Source: Leeuwenhoekiella parthenopeia
GTDB lineage: Bacteria > Bacteroidota > Bacteroidia > Flavobacteriales > Flavobacteriaceae
NCBI RefSeq assembly: GCF_020782115.1
Contig: NZ_JAJGMW010000009.1
Span: forward strand, 62,001 to 126,000
Length of the DNA stretch: 64,000 nt
Direction of reading: 5' to 3'
A program made the position numbers and the translations under genes. Of this stretch, positions 19,390 to 28,183 are shown piece by piece. Numbering within the stretch: the first letter of the stretch is position 1; each line of letters begins with the position of its first letter. The notes under the pieces were generated by a model. It saw only the letters and a program-made list of their open reading frames with translations. It ran no database searches and had not been told where the DNA came from.

Positions 19390-19509
19390 GCATTTATCAC
19401 CTCAATGAGATTCCTGCCTTCTTTGATAATTATAAATATAATTTCAGGCAGAAAGCGTATTTTTAACAGAAGGAAGTCTGTTTTGTGCATTTCATTTCAA
19501 TTTGCCATT

Positions 19510-19517
19510 TAAATTTG
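19510..19517 (+). promoter_or_regulatory. candidate -7 element for the LacI-family gene
   Basis: TAAATTTG is a perfect match to TAnnTTTG, 42 bases before the start codon. A TTTG at 19482-19485 is 24 bases upstream, slightly farther than usual. Confidence 0.4.
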
Positions 19518-19559
19518 TACTCCACTACGTAAAACGAAACATTCCCAGATCATCTAAGC

Positions 19560-20597
19560 ATGTCTCAAAAAGAAAAAACAACGATTTACGACATATCTCG
19601 AGCTCTAAACATCAGCGCAGCTACGGTCTCGAGAGCCCTCAATAACAGTAACCGTGTAAGTACCAAAACCCGCGAACTGGTTTTAAAAACCGCTAAAGCC
19701 TTTAATTACCAGCAAAACAGTCTGGCAGTGGCTCTTAAGAGTGGACGTACTTTTAATGTCGGGGTGGTTGTACCGTTTATTAATCGTGCTTTTTTTGCTT
19801 CGGTAATACGCGGTATTGAAGAAGAACTGGAGCCCAAAGGTTATCACGTCATCATTTGCCAAACTCACGAAGACGCGAGCAAGGAAGCCCGCCAGCTTCA
19901 GGCTTTACTAAACACCCACATAGACGGCGTATTTATTTCGGTATCTAAATCAACCGAAGACCTCAAACACCTGCAAGCGGTTTTACAATCTAAAATACCT
20001 CTTATCTTTTTTGACCGAAAAAAAGATTTAAAAGGAGTAAGTGCTGTAAGCATCGATGATTTTCAGGGTGCCTACGATGCGGTTACACACCTTGTGGAAC
20101 AGGGGTATACTAAAATCGTACACCTGGGAAGCGATCGTAAACTAAACATTTATGAAGACCGTTATCGCGGATATATCGCAGCACTTAAGGCTCACGGAAT
20201 TTCGAGCCGGAATCTGTTTACTCTACAAATGAGCAGTACCATAGAATCTGGGATTGAGGCAGTAAATCAACTCTACGATTCTCAAACCGACTTTGATGCG
20301 ATTTTTTGTGCCAGTGATTATATCGCGCTCGGCTGTGTTCAGGAATTGCGCAGTCGCGGAATACAGGTACCACAGGAAATAGGAGTTGTTGGTTTTAGTA
20401 ACGAACCTTTTACCAGTCATCTGGAGCACCCGCTTTCTACCGTGGGACAAACGCCTGTTCTTATGGGAAAAATAGCGGCTCAGGTTTTTCTGGAGCAAAT
20501 AAATGCCGGAAAAGACAGTGATCCAATCGAGAAAAGTGTGGTGCTAAAGCCTGAATTATTTATACGAAGTACTTCATTAAAAAAGGGAACCCTTTGA
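19560..20597 (+). CDS. LacI family transcriptional regulator of uronate catabolism
   Basis: A 345-residue regulator. The N-terminal helix-turn-helix is at residues 9-42 (IYDISRALNISAATVSRALNN), followed by the hinge ALKSGRTFNVGVVVPFINRAFF and a periplasmic-binding-protein-like effector domain to the C-terminus (FDRKKDLKGVSAVSIDDFQGAYDAV, DAIFCASDYIALGCVQELR). It lies between kdgF-uxuB (divergent) and the uxaA end of the uronate operon (convergent), so it most likely responds to KDG, a uronate or a similar intermediate and controls these operons. The palindromes at 19332, 31278 and 32476 are candidate binding sites. Confidence 0.88.
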   Translation: MSQKEKTTIYDISRALNISAATVSRALNNSNRVSTKTRELVLKTAKAFNYQQNSLAVALKSGRTFNVGVVVPFINRAFFASVIRGIEEELEPKGYHVIICQTHEDASKEARQLQALLNTHIDGVFISVSKSTEDLKHLQAVLQSKIPLIFFDRKKDLKGVSAVSIDDFQGAYDAVTHLVEQGYTKIVHLGSDRKLNIYEDRYRGYIAALKAHGISSRNLFTLQMSSTIESGIEAVNQLYDSQTDFDAIFCASDYIALGCVQELRSRGIQVPQEIGVVGFSNEPFTSHLEHPLSTVGQTPVLMGKIAAQVFLEQINAGKDSDPIEKSVVLKPELFIRSTSLKKGTL

Positions 20598-20622
20598 TCC
20601 CCTTTGATTTAGCATTAACTGT

Positions 20623-22239
20623 TTATAACGAAACCCCGCGCTTCCATGGGATAAAATCATCCTGACCTAAAGTATCGGCTTTGGCTTCGACTTCACCACT
20701 GGCAACCTGAATTACATATTCCAAAATTTCTTCACCCATTTCTTCGATGGTTTTTTCACCGCGAATTACAGGACCGCTATCAATATCAATAATATCGGGC
20801 ATTCTGCGTGCCAGAGTACTGTTTGAAGCCACTTTTAGAACCGGTGCAATGGGATTTCCGGTGGGCGTTCCCAGTCCGGTTGTAAAGACCACTACATTGG
20901 CTCCGGAGCCTACCATTGCCGTGGTGCTTTCCACATCATTGCCGGGAGTACAAAGTAGGTTTAAACCGGGTTTGGTGACGTATTCCCCATAATCCATTAT
21001 GGCCTGTATAGGAGAAGTCCCGCCCTTTTTAGCTGCTCCGGCAGATTTCATCGCATCGGTGATGAGACCGTCTTTGATATTACCGGGCGACGGGTTCATA
21101 TCAAAACCGGAACCGGCATCGATAGCTGACTTTTCGTAATCTTTCATCAATTGCATAAAGCGCTGCGCATCGTCCTCGTTCACACAACGATTCACCAGCT
21201 CCTGCTCTACCCCACACAATTCGGGAAACTCAGACAGAATGGGCGAGCCACCCAAAGCCGCCAGTAAATCTGAAGCATAACCCAAAGCGGGGTTTGCCGA
21301 AATCCCTGAAAAACCATCAGAACCACCACACTCCAGTCCCATTTTTAACTTTGACAAAGGCGCCGGCTGGCGTTCAATCTGGTTAGCTTTCTTGATTCCT
21401 TCAAAGGATTCTTTGATGATTTTAGCCAGCATATGCTCTACCGTACCTTCCTGTTGCTGTTCGTAAATAAGCACCGGTTTTTTCAGATCCGGATTTTTTT
21501 CGCTCAAAGCCTTTTTAAAAATATCGATCTGCAGGTTTTGACATCCCAGACTCAATACCGTAGCACCAGCCACATTGGGATTGTTTACATAACCCGCCAG
21601 TAGTTTGGATAAGGAAACCGCATCCTGACGAATTCCTCCGCAACCGCCCTGGTGGGTGATGAATTTGACTTCAATATTTTTAAAGATTGCCTCTTCGGCT
21701 TCCGCTTCGGCGATAGCAGTATCCTCAGGTACACCGCTTATCAGATTGCGCAACAACTGGCGTTGTTTGCTGGCTTTATGAAACGAAAGTTCCTTTTCAA
21801 AAACGTCTTTAAGCAATTCAATATTTCGGTTTTCACAAAACACCAGTGGAAAAAATAACCAGACATTTTGAGTCCCTACCTGACCATCTTCCCGGTGATA
21901 TCCCATAAACGTGCGGTCTTTCCACTTTGTGATATCAGGTGCACTCCAGGATGTGGTTTCGGTTTTTTGAGAAACGGAACTGGCCTCGTGCTTGACATTT
22001 TCGGTAGTTAGTAAACCACCTTTGCCAATAGGGCTTAAGGCTTTGCCCACCAAAACCCCATACATAAAAATAGAATCTCCTGCAGCAAGATCAACCAGAG
22101 CTACCTTATGTTTGGCTTTGGAATCGTTTAAAATGTTTACAGACTCGCCTTCAAAATCTACCACATCGCCCTGATACAAATCGACCAGCGCCACAGCTAC
22201 ATTATCTTCGGGCTGTACTTTTATTAATTTACTCTTCAT
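20623..22239 (-). CDS. uxaA: altronate dehydratase
   Basis: A 538-residue enzyme with an N-terminal SAF domain (about 1-95) and a large D-altronate/galactarate dehydratase domain. Typical stretches are GYHREDGQVGTQNVW near 113-127, THQGGCGGIRQDA near 195-207 and GLECGGSDGFSGISANPALG near 300-320; the conserved cysteines in these serve iron binding in the family. It dehydrates D-altronate to 2-keto-3-deoxygluconate (KDG), the third step of galacturonate degradation. Last gene of the ten-gene operon, 33 bases after uxaB, facing the LacI gene with a 25-base gap. Confidence 0.93.
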   Translation of the reverse strand: MKSKLIKVQPEDNVAVALVDLYQGDVVDFEGESVNILNDSKAKHKVALVDLAAGDSIFMYGVLVGKALSPIGKGGLLTTENVKHEASSVSQKTETTSWSAPDITKWKDRTFMGYHREDGQVGTQNVWLFFPLVFCENRNIELLKDVFEKELSFHKASKQRQLLRNLISGVPEDTAIAEAEAEEAIFKNIEVKFITHQGGCGGIRQDAVSLSKLLAGYVNNPNVAGATVLSLGCQNLQIDIFKKALSEKNPDLKKPVLIYEQQQEGTVEHMLAKIIKESFEGIKKANQIERQPAPLSKLKMGLECGGSDGFSGISANPALGYASDLLAALGGSPILSEFPELCGVEQELVNRCVNEDDAQRFMQLMKDYEKSAIDAGSGFDMNPSPGNIKDGLITDAMKSAGAAKKGGTSPIQAIMDYGEYVTKPGLNLLCTPGNDVESTTAMVGSGANVVVFTTGLGTPTGNPIAPVLKVASNSTLARRMPDIIDIDSGPVIRGEKTIEEMGEEILEYVIQVASGEVEAKADTLGQDDFIPWKRGVSL

Positions 22240-22272
22240 AATCGTTCAGATATCTTTAGACCCTTACTCCGG

Positions 22273-23727
22273 TTAGGCTTTACTGTATTGTGCTTCAAAT
22301 TCATTAAATCCGGATTCTACGCCGTGCTCCTCAAGCAACTCAAGTGCCCGTGAAATTTCATCAGTGAGACCTTCGATTTCATTTAAATCCTGATCCCAAA
22401 AGGATTGCTCACCTAAAATATTTCGAGCGATTTCCTGATAGTTATTGGTTTTCCAAACCTCCTCAAAAACGGCTACCACAGCAGCATCATCCTGAACGGG
22501 AAGTTTTCGGCCCTGCCAATCTCCTCTATAAAAACGAATTAGGCAAGCCAAAGCAAAAGTAAGATGCTCAGGTAATCGATTGTATTTTTCCTGAAAGGCT
22601 AATAAACTGGGCAAAACGCGCACCTTAAATTTAGAGACGGTATTCAATGCGATACTCGACAATTGGTGCTTGATAAACGGATTGCGGAAGCGGTCAAAAA
22701 CAGCGTTGGCAAATTCGTTTAGTTCGTCCTCAGACAAATCGAGGGTGTGGTTTATTTCCTGAAAAACGGCATTGCGAACAAAAGTTCCGGTAAACTCATG
22801 ATCAACCGTTTCTTTTACAGTCTCATTGCCGAACAAAATGGAAAACGGAACCATCGTTGTATGCGCACCATTTAAAATACGCACTTTACGGGTGCGATAC
22901 GGCTGCATATCTTTAACAACCAAAACATTCTCGTCAATCTGATCAAAAGGAATTTTGGCCTTTAAATGCTCGTCGCCTTCTATAACCCAAAGCAAAAAAG
23001 TCTCAGCGGAAACAATCAAATTGTCTTTAAATTCCAGCTGACTTTGATAGGCGTCGATATCATCTTTAGGATAGCCGGGCACAATACGGTCAACCAGCGT
23101 ATTGTGAAAACTGTTTGCGGTCTCTACCCAGGATTTAAAAGCATCTCCCAGCTCCCACAAATCTGCATACTGAAGGATTATTTTCTTTAAGGTATCTGCA
23201 TTATGGTTGATCAGTTCACACGGAATAATGGTCAATCCCATATCTGAAGCTCCTTCAAAATGATTGAAGCGTTTGTAAAGAAGCGCAGTCACTTTTGCCG
23301 GAAAACTGTTGTGTGGCGCACCTTCCAAGGTGTCGTTTTCATCAAAACTGATTCCGGCTTCGGTCGTATTTGAAATCAAAAACTGAAGCTCTTCCCCGGT
23401 TGCCAATGCCAAATATCTGTTGTAATCCTCATAGGGATTTAAAGCTTCCTCAATACACGAAATAGTATGTATTTCTTCGGCTTCGGTACCGTTTTTAATT
23501 CCGCGTAAAAACAAATTATACAGTCCATCCTGGTCGTTCAGCATGTTGATAAGACCGTTTGGCAAGGGCTGAATCACAGCAACGCCGGCATTAAAATCGG
23601 CCTCTTTGTTTAGCTTATCTATAATATAATCAACAAATGCGCGTAAAAAATTTCCCTCACCAAATTGAATAACTTTGATGGGTAATTTCTCATTATAACC
23701 GGCATTTGCCCTATTTAAATTTTTCAT
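22273..23727 (-). CDS. uxaB: tagaturonate reductase (altronate oxidoreductase)
   Basis: A 484-residue member of the mannitol dehydrogenase family. The N-terminal NAD-binding region has VIQFGEGNFLRAFVDYIIDKLN and VAVIQPLPNGLINMLNDQDGLYNLFLRG, which are typical of UxaB rather than mannitol dehydrogenase or fructuronate reductase. DRIVPGYP, RKVRILNGAHTTMVPF and the RNPFIKHQLSSIALNTVSKFKVR segment form the catalytic C-terminal domain. It reduces D-tagaturonate to D-altronate with NADH. It lies between the TRAP transporter genes and uxaA in the same operon. Confidence 0.92.
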   Translation of the reverse strand: MKNLNRANAGYNEKLPIKVIQFGEGNFLRAFVDYIIDKLNKEADFNAGVAVIQPLPNGLINMLNDQDGLYNLFLRGIKNGTEAEEIHTISCIEEALNPYEDYNRYLALATGEELQFLISNTTEAGISFDENDTLEGAPHNSFPAKVTALLYKRFNHFEGASDMGLTIIPCELINHNADTLKKIILQYADLWELGDAFKSWVETANSFHNTLVDRIVPGYPKDDIDAYQSQLEFKDNLIVSAETFLLWVIEGDEHLKAKIPFDQIDENVLVVKDMQPYRTRKVRILNGAHTTMVPFSILFGNETVKETVDHEFTGTFVRNAVFQEINHTLDLSEDELNEFANAVFDRFRNPFIKHQLSSIALNTVSKFKVRVLPSLLAFQEKYNRLPEHLTFALACLIRFYRGDWQGRKLPVQDDAAVVAVFEEVWKTNNYQEIARNILGEQSFWDQDLNEIEGLTDEISRALELLEEHGVESGFNEFEAQYSKA

Positions 23728-23749
23728 AGGTTATTTCTAAAAGGGTTAG

Positions 23750-25036
23750 TTATTCAAATAAAGAGGGTAACCACAAACTAATCGCAGGGATAAAGGTTAC
23801 CAAAAGTAATACGATGGCCATCACAGCATAAAGCGGAAGCAGGGGCTTCATAATTTTCTGGATGGAAGTTCGCGCCACGCCCACACCTATAAAAAGCACC
23901 GCTCCCACGGGGGGTGTACACAGGCCTACGCAGAGATTCATCACCATCATAATCCCAAACTGGACAGGGTCTACTCCCATGCTGGTCACTACAGGTAAAA
24001 AGATTGGGGTAAAAATGAGTACCGCAGGCGTCATATCCATAAAGGTACCCACAAAAAGCAGCAGGATGTTGATGATGACCAGGATTACAAATTTGTTTTC
24101 GCTTAAAGCCAAAAGCGCGGCACTTACATTCTGTGGAATGTTTTCAAAAGACATCACCCAGGACATACTCATCGAAGTCGCGATGAGCAACATCACTATG
24201 GCGGTGGTTCCTACCGAATTCAGGAAAATACTTTTGAGACCGGAAATTTTTAATTCCCGATAGATGAAAGACAATACCAGCGTATACAAAACCGCAATAC
24301 CCGAAGCTTCGGTTGCTGTGAAAATACCGGTGATGATTCCGCCGATAACCACAACAAGCAAAAGCAAACTGGGCAGCGCATCTAAAAAGGTCTTTAAAAT
24401 CAGCTTAATGCTGCTGCGCTCTCCTGCGGGATAGCCTTTCTTTTTAATCCAAAAGGTCGCTACCAGCATCAACGCCAGTCCCATTAATATCCCGGGGATA
24501 TAACCGGCCAAAAACAACGAAGCGATAGAAACACCACCACTGGCCAGCGAATACACAATTAAAATATTAGAAGGCGGAATGATCAAACCTGTAGTTGACG
24601 AGGTAATATTGATGGCCGCTCCAAACTCTTTCGAATAGTTTTCTTTCTCCATAAAAGGGCCCAGAATCCCACCAATCGCAGAAGTCGCAGCTACTGCGGA
24701 ACCGGAGATTGCACCAAAAAGCATAGCTGCAATAACGTTCACATAAATGAGACCGCCGGGAAGTGCTCCCATTAAAGCTTTGGCAAAATTGATGAGCCTG
24801 AGGGCAATACCTCCCTGATTCATAACCTGCCCTGCGAGCACAAAAAGCGGTATCGCGAGAAGCGAAAAACTATCAAGTCCTGTTGCCATACGCTGGGCGA
24901 TGGTCGTAAAACTGGCCATAGATTCTATGGAAATCATTATGGTGCACAAACACGAGATCCCAATAGACCATGCCACCGGAACACCAATTGCAAGCAGCAC
25001 AAAAAATACCAGAACCAATACTACAATCTCAATCAT
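23750..25036 (-). CDS. dctM: TRAP transporter large permease (DctM)
   Basis: A 428-residue, strongly hydrophobic protein with about twelve membrane segments. It contains family features such as LDSFSLLAIPLFVLAGQVMNQGGIA, AMLFGAISGSAVAATSAIGGI and GLCTPPVGAVLFIGVGVA. It is the translocating subunit of a tripartite ATP-independent periplasmic transporter driven by an ion gradient. It overlaps dctQ by 4 bases. Because the operon encodes uronate catabolism, the substrate is most likely galacturonate, glucuronate or an unsaturated derivative. Family secure, substrate inferred. Confidence 0.92.
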   Translation of the reverse strand: MIEIVVLVLVFFVLLAIGVPVAWSIGISCLCTIMISIESMASFTTIAQRMATGLDSFSLLAIPLFVLAGQVMNQGGIALRLINFAKALMGALPGGLIYVNVIAAMLFGAISGSAVAATSAIGGILGPFMEKENYSKEFGAAINITSSTTGLIIPPSNILIVYSLASGGVSIASLFLAGYIPGILMGLALMLVATFWIKKKGYPAGERSSIKLILKTFLDALPSLLLLVVVIGGIITGIFTATEASGIAVLYTLVLSFIYRELKISGLKSIFLNSVGTTAIVMLLIATSMSMSWVMSFENIPQNVSAALLALSENKFVILVIINILLLFVGTFMDMTPAVLIFTPIFLPVVTSMGVDPVQFGIMMVMNLCVGLCTPPVGAVLFIGVGVARTSIQKIMKPLLPLYAVMAIVLLLVTFIPAISLWLPSLFE

Positions 25037-25503
25037 GACAACAGGTATTTTTTAGGATTAGCCAATTCGATAACTTTATAAACGATGATCAATGCGCCGC
25101 TAATGGGCAAGACCATATATACATAGCCCAGCGGAATTGCCAATGCGGCTGAGCTTTGACCCAGTTCAAAATTTACATAAACCAGATTGCCACCACCGAT
25201 GATCATCGCAAAAATGGCAAACAAAATCACAAGGATATTTATGCCGATGCGCAGTTTAATGCGGTTTTTCTCATTGAGTTTAGGCGGAAGAATATTTATA
25301 GCCAGGTGATCCTGCTGGCCTGAAGCATAAGCGGCTCCCAAAATGCCAATCCAGATCAATAAATACCTTGCAATTTCTTCGGTAAACGAGCTGGCAGACT
25401 GAAGCACATAGCGCGAAAAAACCTGCCACAACACAGCGATAACGATTGAGGCCATTAAAAAAACCAAAACCGAACCTAATATTTTATCTAATGTTTTTTT
25501 CAT
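25033..25503 (-). CDS. dctQ: TRAP transporter small permease (DctQ)
   Basis: A 156-residue membrane protein with four transmembrane segments. SVLVFLMASIVIAVLWQVFSRYVLQ, SSFTEEIARYLLIWIGILGAAYASGQQDHLAIN is the characteristic DctQ pattern, including the EE-IARYLLIW motif. It is the scaffold partner of DctM. It starts one base after dctP ends and overlaps the start of dctM by 4 bases. Confidence 0.92.
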   Translation of the reverse strand: MKKTLDKILGSVLVFLMASIVIAVLWQVFSRYVLQSASSFTEEIARYLLIWIGILGAAYASGQQDHLAINILPPKLNEKNRIKLRIGINILVILFAIFAMIIGGGNLVYVNFELGQSSAALAIPLGYVYMVLPISGALIIVYKVIELANPKKYLLS

Positions 25504-25504
25504 C

Positions 25505-26491
25505 TTAATCGGTAGTTACATTTTGTATTTCTTCGATAAGCCGTTTCATTTCCGGGTTCTGTTTGAACTCTTCATACATAGGTTTTACCAGTTCCCTAAA
25601 AGGTTCTTTATCCGGATAGGTTACCTTAACTCCGGCTTTTTGAATTTCAGTGAGTGCTTCCATTTCGGCCTCGTGCCAGATTTTCTTTTCAAATTCGGCA
25701 GATTCCATCGCGGCTTCCTTGACCCATTTTTGTTCTTCGGGTGAAAGGTCGTTCCACACCAAGGTGCTTATCAAAAGTTCGTCCGGTAGCGCGGTATGCT
25801 CATCTACCAGAAAGTATTTGCAGACTTCATAATGATGGGACAGGTAAAAACTGGGCAAATTATTTTCGGCTCCATCTACTACGCCCTGTTGCAGGGCTGT
25901 ATACAATTCTCCCCAGGATATCGGCGTAGGCGAGCCCCCCAGATACTTTACCATATTGATTGCCGTCTGGCTTTCCATCACCCTAAGTTTAAGACCTTGC
26001 AGGTCCTGCGGACCTTCGATAGGCTCTTTGGTATAAAAACTGCGACTTCCGGCATCGTAAAAGGTTAATCCCTTAAGGCGTTGGGGAATACTTGCGTTCA
26101 ATAATTCTTCGCCTATAGGACCTTCCAGTACTTCAAAGCGGTGCGCTGCATCTCTGAACAAAAACGGAAGTCCAAAAACCTTCAGCTGCGGTGCAAAATT
26201 TTCAAGTACCCCGGTAGAAACCTTGGTCATCCCGAGGCTTCCTATTTGCAACAATTCCAGACATTCACGTTCAGAACCCAATTGCTGACTGGGATAAATA
26301 TCAAGGCTCATTTTTCCGCCCGACTTTTCGACCAGACGTTCCCCCATAAACACCATGGCTTTATGTACGGGGTGCGAAACATCAAGCCCGTGTGCCAGTT
26401 TAATCACGCGTTTATTAGAACTTTCCGCACAACCAGAAAACAGTACTACTGATCCAAAAACAAATACGATAAAGAAGCGCCAAAGTCTCAT
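25505..26491 (-). CDS. dctP: TRAP transporter substrate-binding lipoprotein (DctP)
   Basis: A 328-residue solute-binding protein of the DctP family (IKLAHGLDVSHPVHKAMVFMGERL, LGSERECLELLQIGSLGM, LKLRVMESQTAINMVKYLGGSPTPISWGELYTALQQGVVDGAENN). The last stretch carries the conserved arginine that binds the substrate carboxylate, here in the LRVM element. The signal peptide ends in FSGC with lipid-acceptor Cys21, so the protein is a lipoprotein rather than free in the periplasm. It overlaps the end of eda by 4 bases. Likely ligand: a uronate. Confidence 0.9.
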   Translation of the reverse strand: MRLWRFFIVFVFGSVVLFSGCAESSNKRVIKLAHGLDVSHPVHKAMVFMGERLVEKSGGKMSLDIYPSQQLGSERECLELLQIGSLGMTKVSTGVLENFAPQLKVFGLPFLFRDAAHRFEVLEGPIGEELLNASIPQRLKGLTFYDAGSRSFYTKEPIEGPQDLQGLKLRVMESQTAINMVKYLGGSPTPISWGELYTALQQGVVDGAENNLPSFYLSHHYEVCKYFLVDEHTALPDELLISTLVWNDLSPEEQKWVKEAAMESAEFEKKIWHEAEMEALTEIQKAGVKVTYPDKEPFRELVKPMYEEFKQNPEMKRLIEEIQNVTTD

Positions 26492-27159
26492 GAGCGCAGT
26501 TCTTTTACAAGGTTCAGAGCATTTTTGATGGTTTCGGTAATCGCAGGATAATCGTACTGCCCTTCCCTGTTTTTAACAAAAAGCTTAGAACCAATACCCA
26601 CACAATGCACTCCGGCATCAAACCAGGTTTTCAGATTTTCTTCGGTAGGGCTCACGCCGCCGGTGGGCATAATGCTCGCCCAGGGCAACGGACCTTTTAC
26701 CGCTTTGACAAAAGCAGGACCTCCTACCTGTGCTCCCGGAAAGATTTTGACCACCTCAGCACCCAGCTCGAGCGCATAAGCGATTTCGGTAACCGAGCCA
26801 CAGCCCGGCATCCACCCCACTTTGCGGCGGTTGCATACTTTGGCCATTTCTTCGCTAACAATTGGGGAAACGATAAAGTCAGCTCCCAACTGCAGGTATA
26901 AGGCCGCAGTGCCGGCATCAAGTACCGAACCTACGCCCATAATCATCCCGTCGAGTTCTGCTTTAGCATACTTATTCAGGTCGCTAAAGACCTCGTGGGC
27001 ATAATCCCCACGGTTTGTAAACTCGAAGCTGCGCAGGCCGCCGTCGTAGCAGGCTTTTAAAACCTGTTTGCAAACCTCAATATCTTTGTGGTAAAAAACG
27101 GGAACGATGCCATTTTCGCGCATCTGTAAAACCGTTTCTATACGTGTGTATGTTGCCAT
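26488..27159 (-). CDS. eda: KDPG aldolase (bifunctional with 4-hydroxy-2-oxoglutarate aldolase)
   Basis: A 223-residue TIM-barrel aldolase that cleaves 2-keto-3-deoxy-6-phosphogluconate to pyruvate and glyceraldehyde-3-phosphate. Motifs are LRSFEFTNRG with Glu46, GVGSVLDAGTAALYLQLGADFIVSP, and VVKIFPGA with the predicted Schiff-base Lys138, followed by MPTGGVSPTEENLKTWFDAGVHCVGIGSKLF. It lies 10 bases after kdgK and overlaps dctP, so the final two steps of KDG use are encoded side by side. Confidence 0.93.
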   Translation of the reverse strand: MATYTRIETVLQMRENGIVPVFYHKDIEVCKQVLKACYDGGLRSFEFTNRGDYAHEVFSDLNKYAKAELDGMIMGVGSVLDAGTAALYLQLGADFIVSPIVSEEMAKVCNRRKVGWMPGCGSVTEIAYALELGAEVVKIFPGAQVGGPAFVKAVKGPLPWASIMPTGGVSPTEENLKTWFDAGVHCVGIGSKLFVKNREGQYDYPAITETIKNALNLVKELRS

Positions 27160-27169
27160 TTGTGTGTTT

Positions 27170-28183
27170 TTATCGTTTTATGCGTCCGCCGGTATTGCCC
27201 TGCATGACTTCGGTGATTTCTGCAACCGAAACCAGATTGACGTCTCCCAAAATCGTATGCTTAAGAGCGCAGGCGGCGTTTGTAAATTCTAAAGCCGTGG
27301 CTGCATCAAAATGACGCAGGCCATAAATGAGTCCGGCGGCGTAGGCGTCACCGGTACCAATGCGGTCTACAACCTGTGTGATTTCCAGTTCGGGAGTTTC
27401 AAGGTACTCACCAGCTACCCAGGCGCGACCATAAATTTTTTGCCAGCTGGCGCTTACTCCGGTTCTGATTTTATCAAAAACCTGCGTGATAGTTGGGCAT
27501 TGTTGCATCAGTTCTTTGGAGGCTGCTACAAAACCTTCCTGATCCTGACTGAATGAAGTCCCCAGAATCTCGTTGATTTCATTTACTCCCCCTATGAAAA
27601 TAGTCGAAAGGCTCACCAGTTCTTTGAGCACTTCCTGCCCGTTACGCCCGTACTGCCATAAATTGCTACGGTAGGCCGGGTCTGCGGTGATGTGTAATCC
27701 TTTCGCTTGCGCGGAAACTAAAGCCGCTTTAAGCGCTTGATACGCGTTTTCAGATATTGCGGGCGAAATGCCTGTCCAGTGAAAAAAACCGGCGTCTTCA
27801 AATTCGGCATCCCAATCTATTTGGTCTGCCTGAATATTTGCAAACGAACCGTGAAGGCGGTTGTAAGCGATCTGGCTGCTGCGCATGGCAGAACCCACTT
27901 CTAAAACATACTGCCCGATGGGATGATTTACTTTTTGTACCGAAGAAACATCAAGCCCGTACTGACGCATACTCGCCAGAGCGGCCTCTCCTACCAGGTC
28001 ATTAGATACTGCGGTTATGTGCTTTACCGGTTCACCCAGATAAGCAAGCGAAGCTCCTACATTCATTTCGGTTCCCCCAAAGAAAAAATCGAGGGATTTG
28101 GCCTGCATCAGTTTGCGGTTTTCGGCGGGCGAAAGGCGTAGCAGAACTTCACCAAAGGTGATTATTTTTTTTTGCTCACTCAT
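27170..28183 (-). CDS. kdgK: 2-keto-3-deoxygluconate kinase
   Basis: A 337-residue PfkB-family sugar kinase. GEVLLRLSP at 11-19 and FFGGTEMNVGASLAYLG at 34-50 form the substrate-binding N-terminal part; DRIGTGDAYAAG at 273-284 is the PfkB signature with the likely catalytic base Asp279. It phosphorylates KDG to KDPG, feeding Eda encoded 10 bases downstream. Its start codon overlaps the uxaC stop codon by one base (TAATG). Confidence 0.92.
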   Translation of the reverse strand: MSEQKKIITFGEVLLRLSPAENRKLMQAKSLDFFFGGTEMNVGASLAYLGEPVKHITAVSNDLVGEAALASMRQYGLDVSSVQKVNHPIGQYVLEVGSAMRSSQIAYNRLHGSFANIQADQIDWDAEFEDAGFFHWTGISPAISENAYQALKAALVSAQAKGLHITADPAYRSNLWQYGRNGQEVLKELVSLSTIFIGGVNEINEILGTSFSQDQEGFVAASKELMQQCPTITQVFDKIRTGVSASWQKIYGRAWVAGEYLETPELEITQVVDRIGTGDAYAAGLIYGLRHFDAATALEFTNAACALKHTILGDVNLVSVAEITEVMQGNTGGRIKR

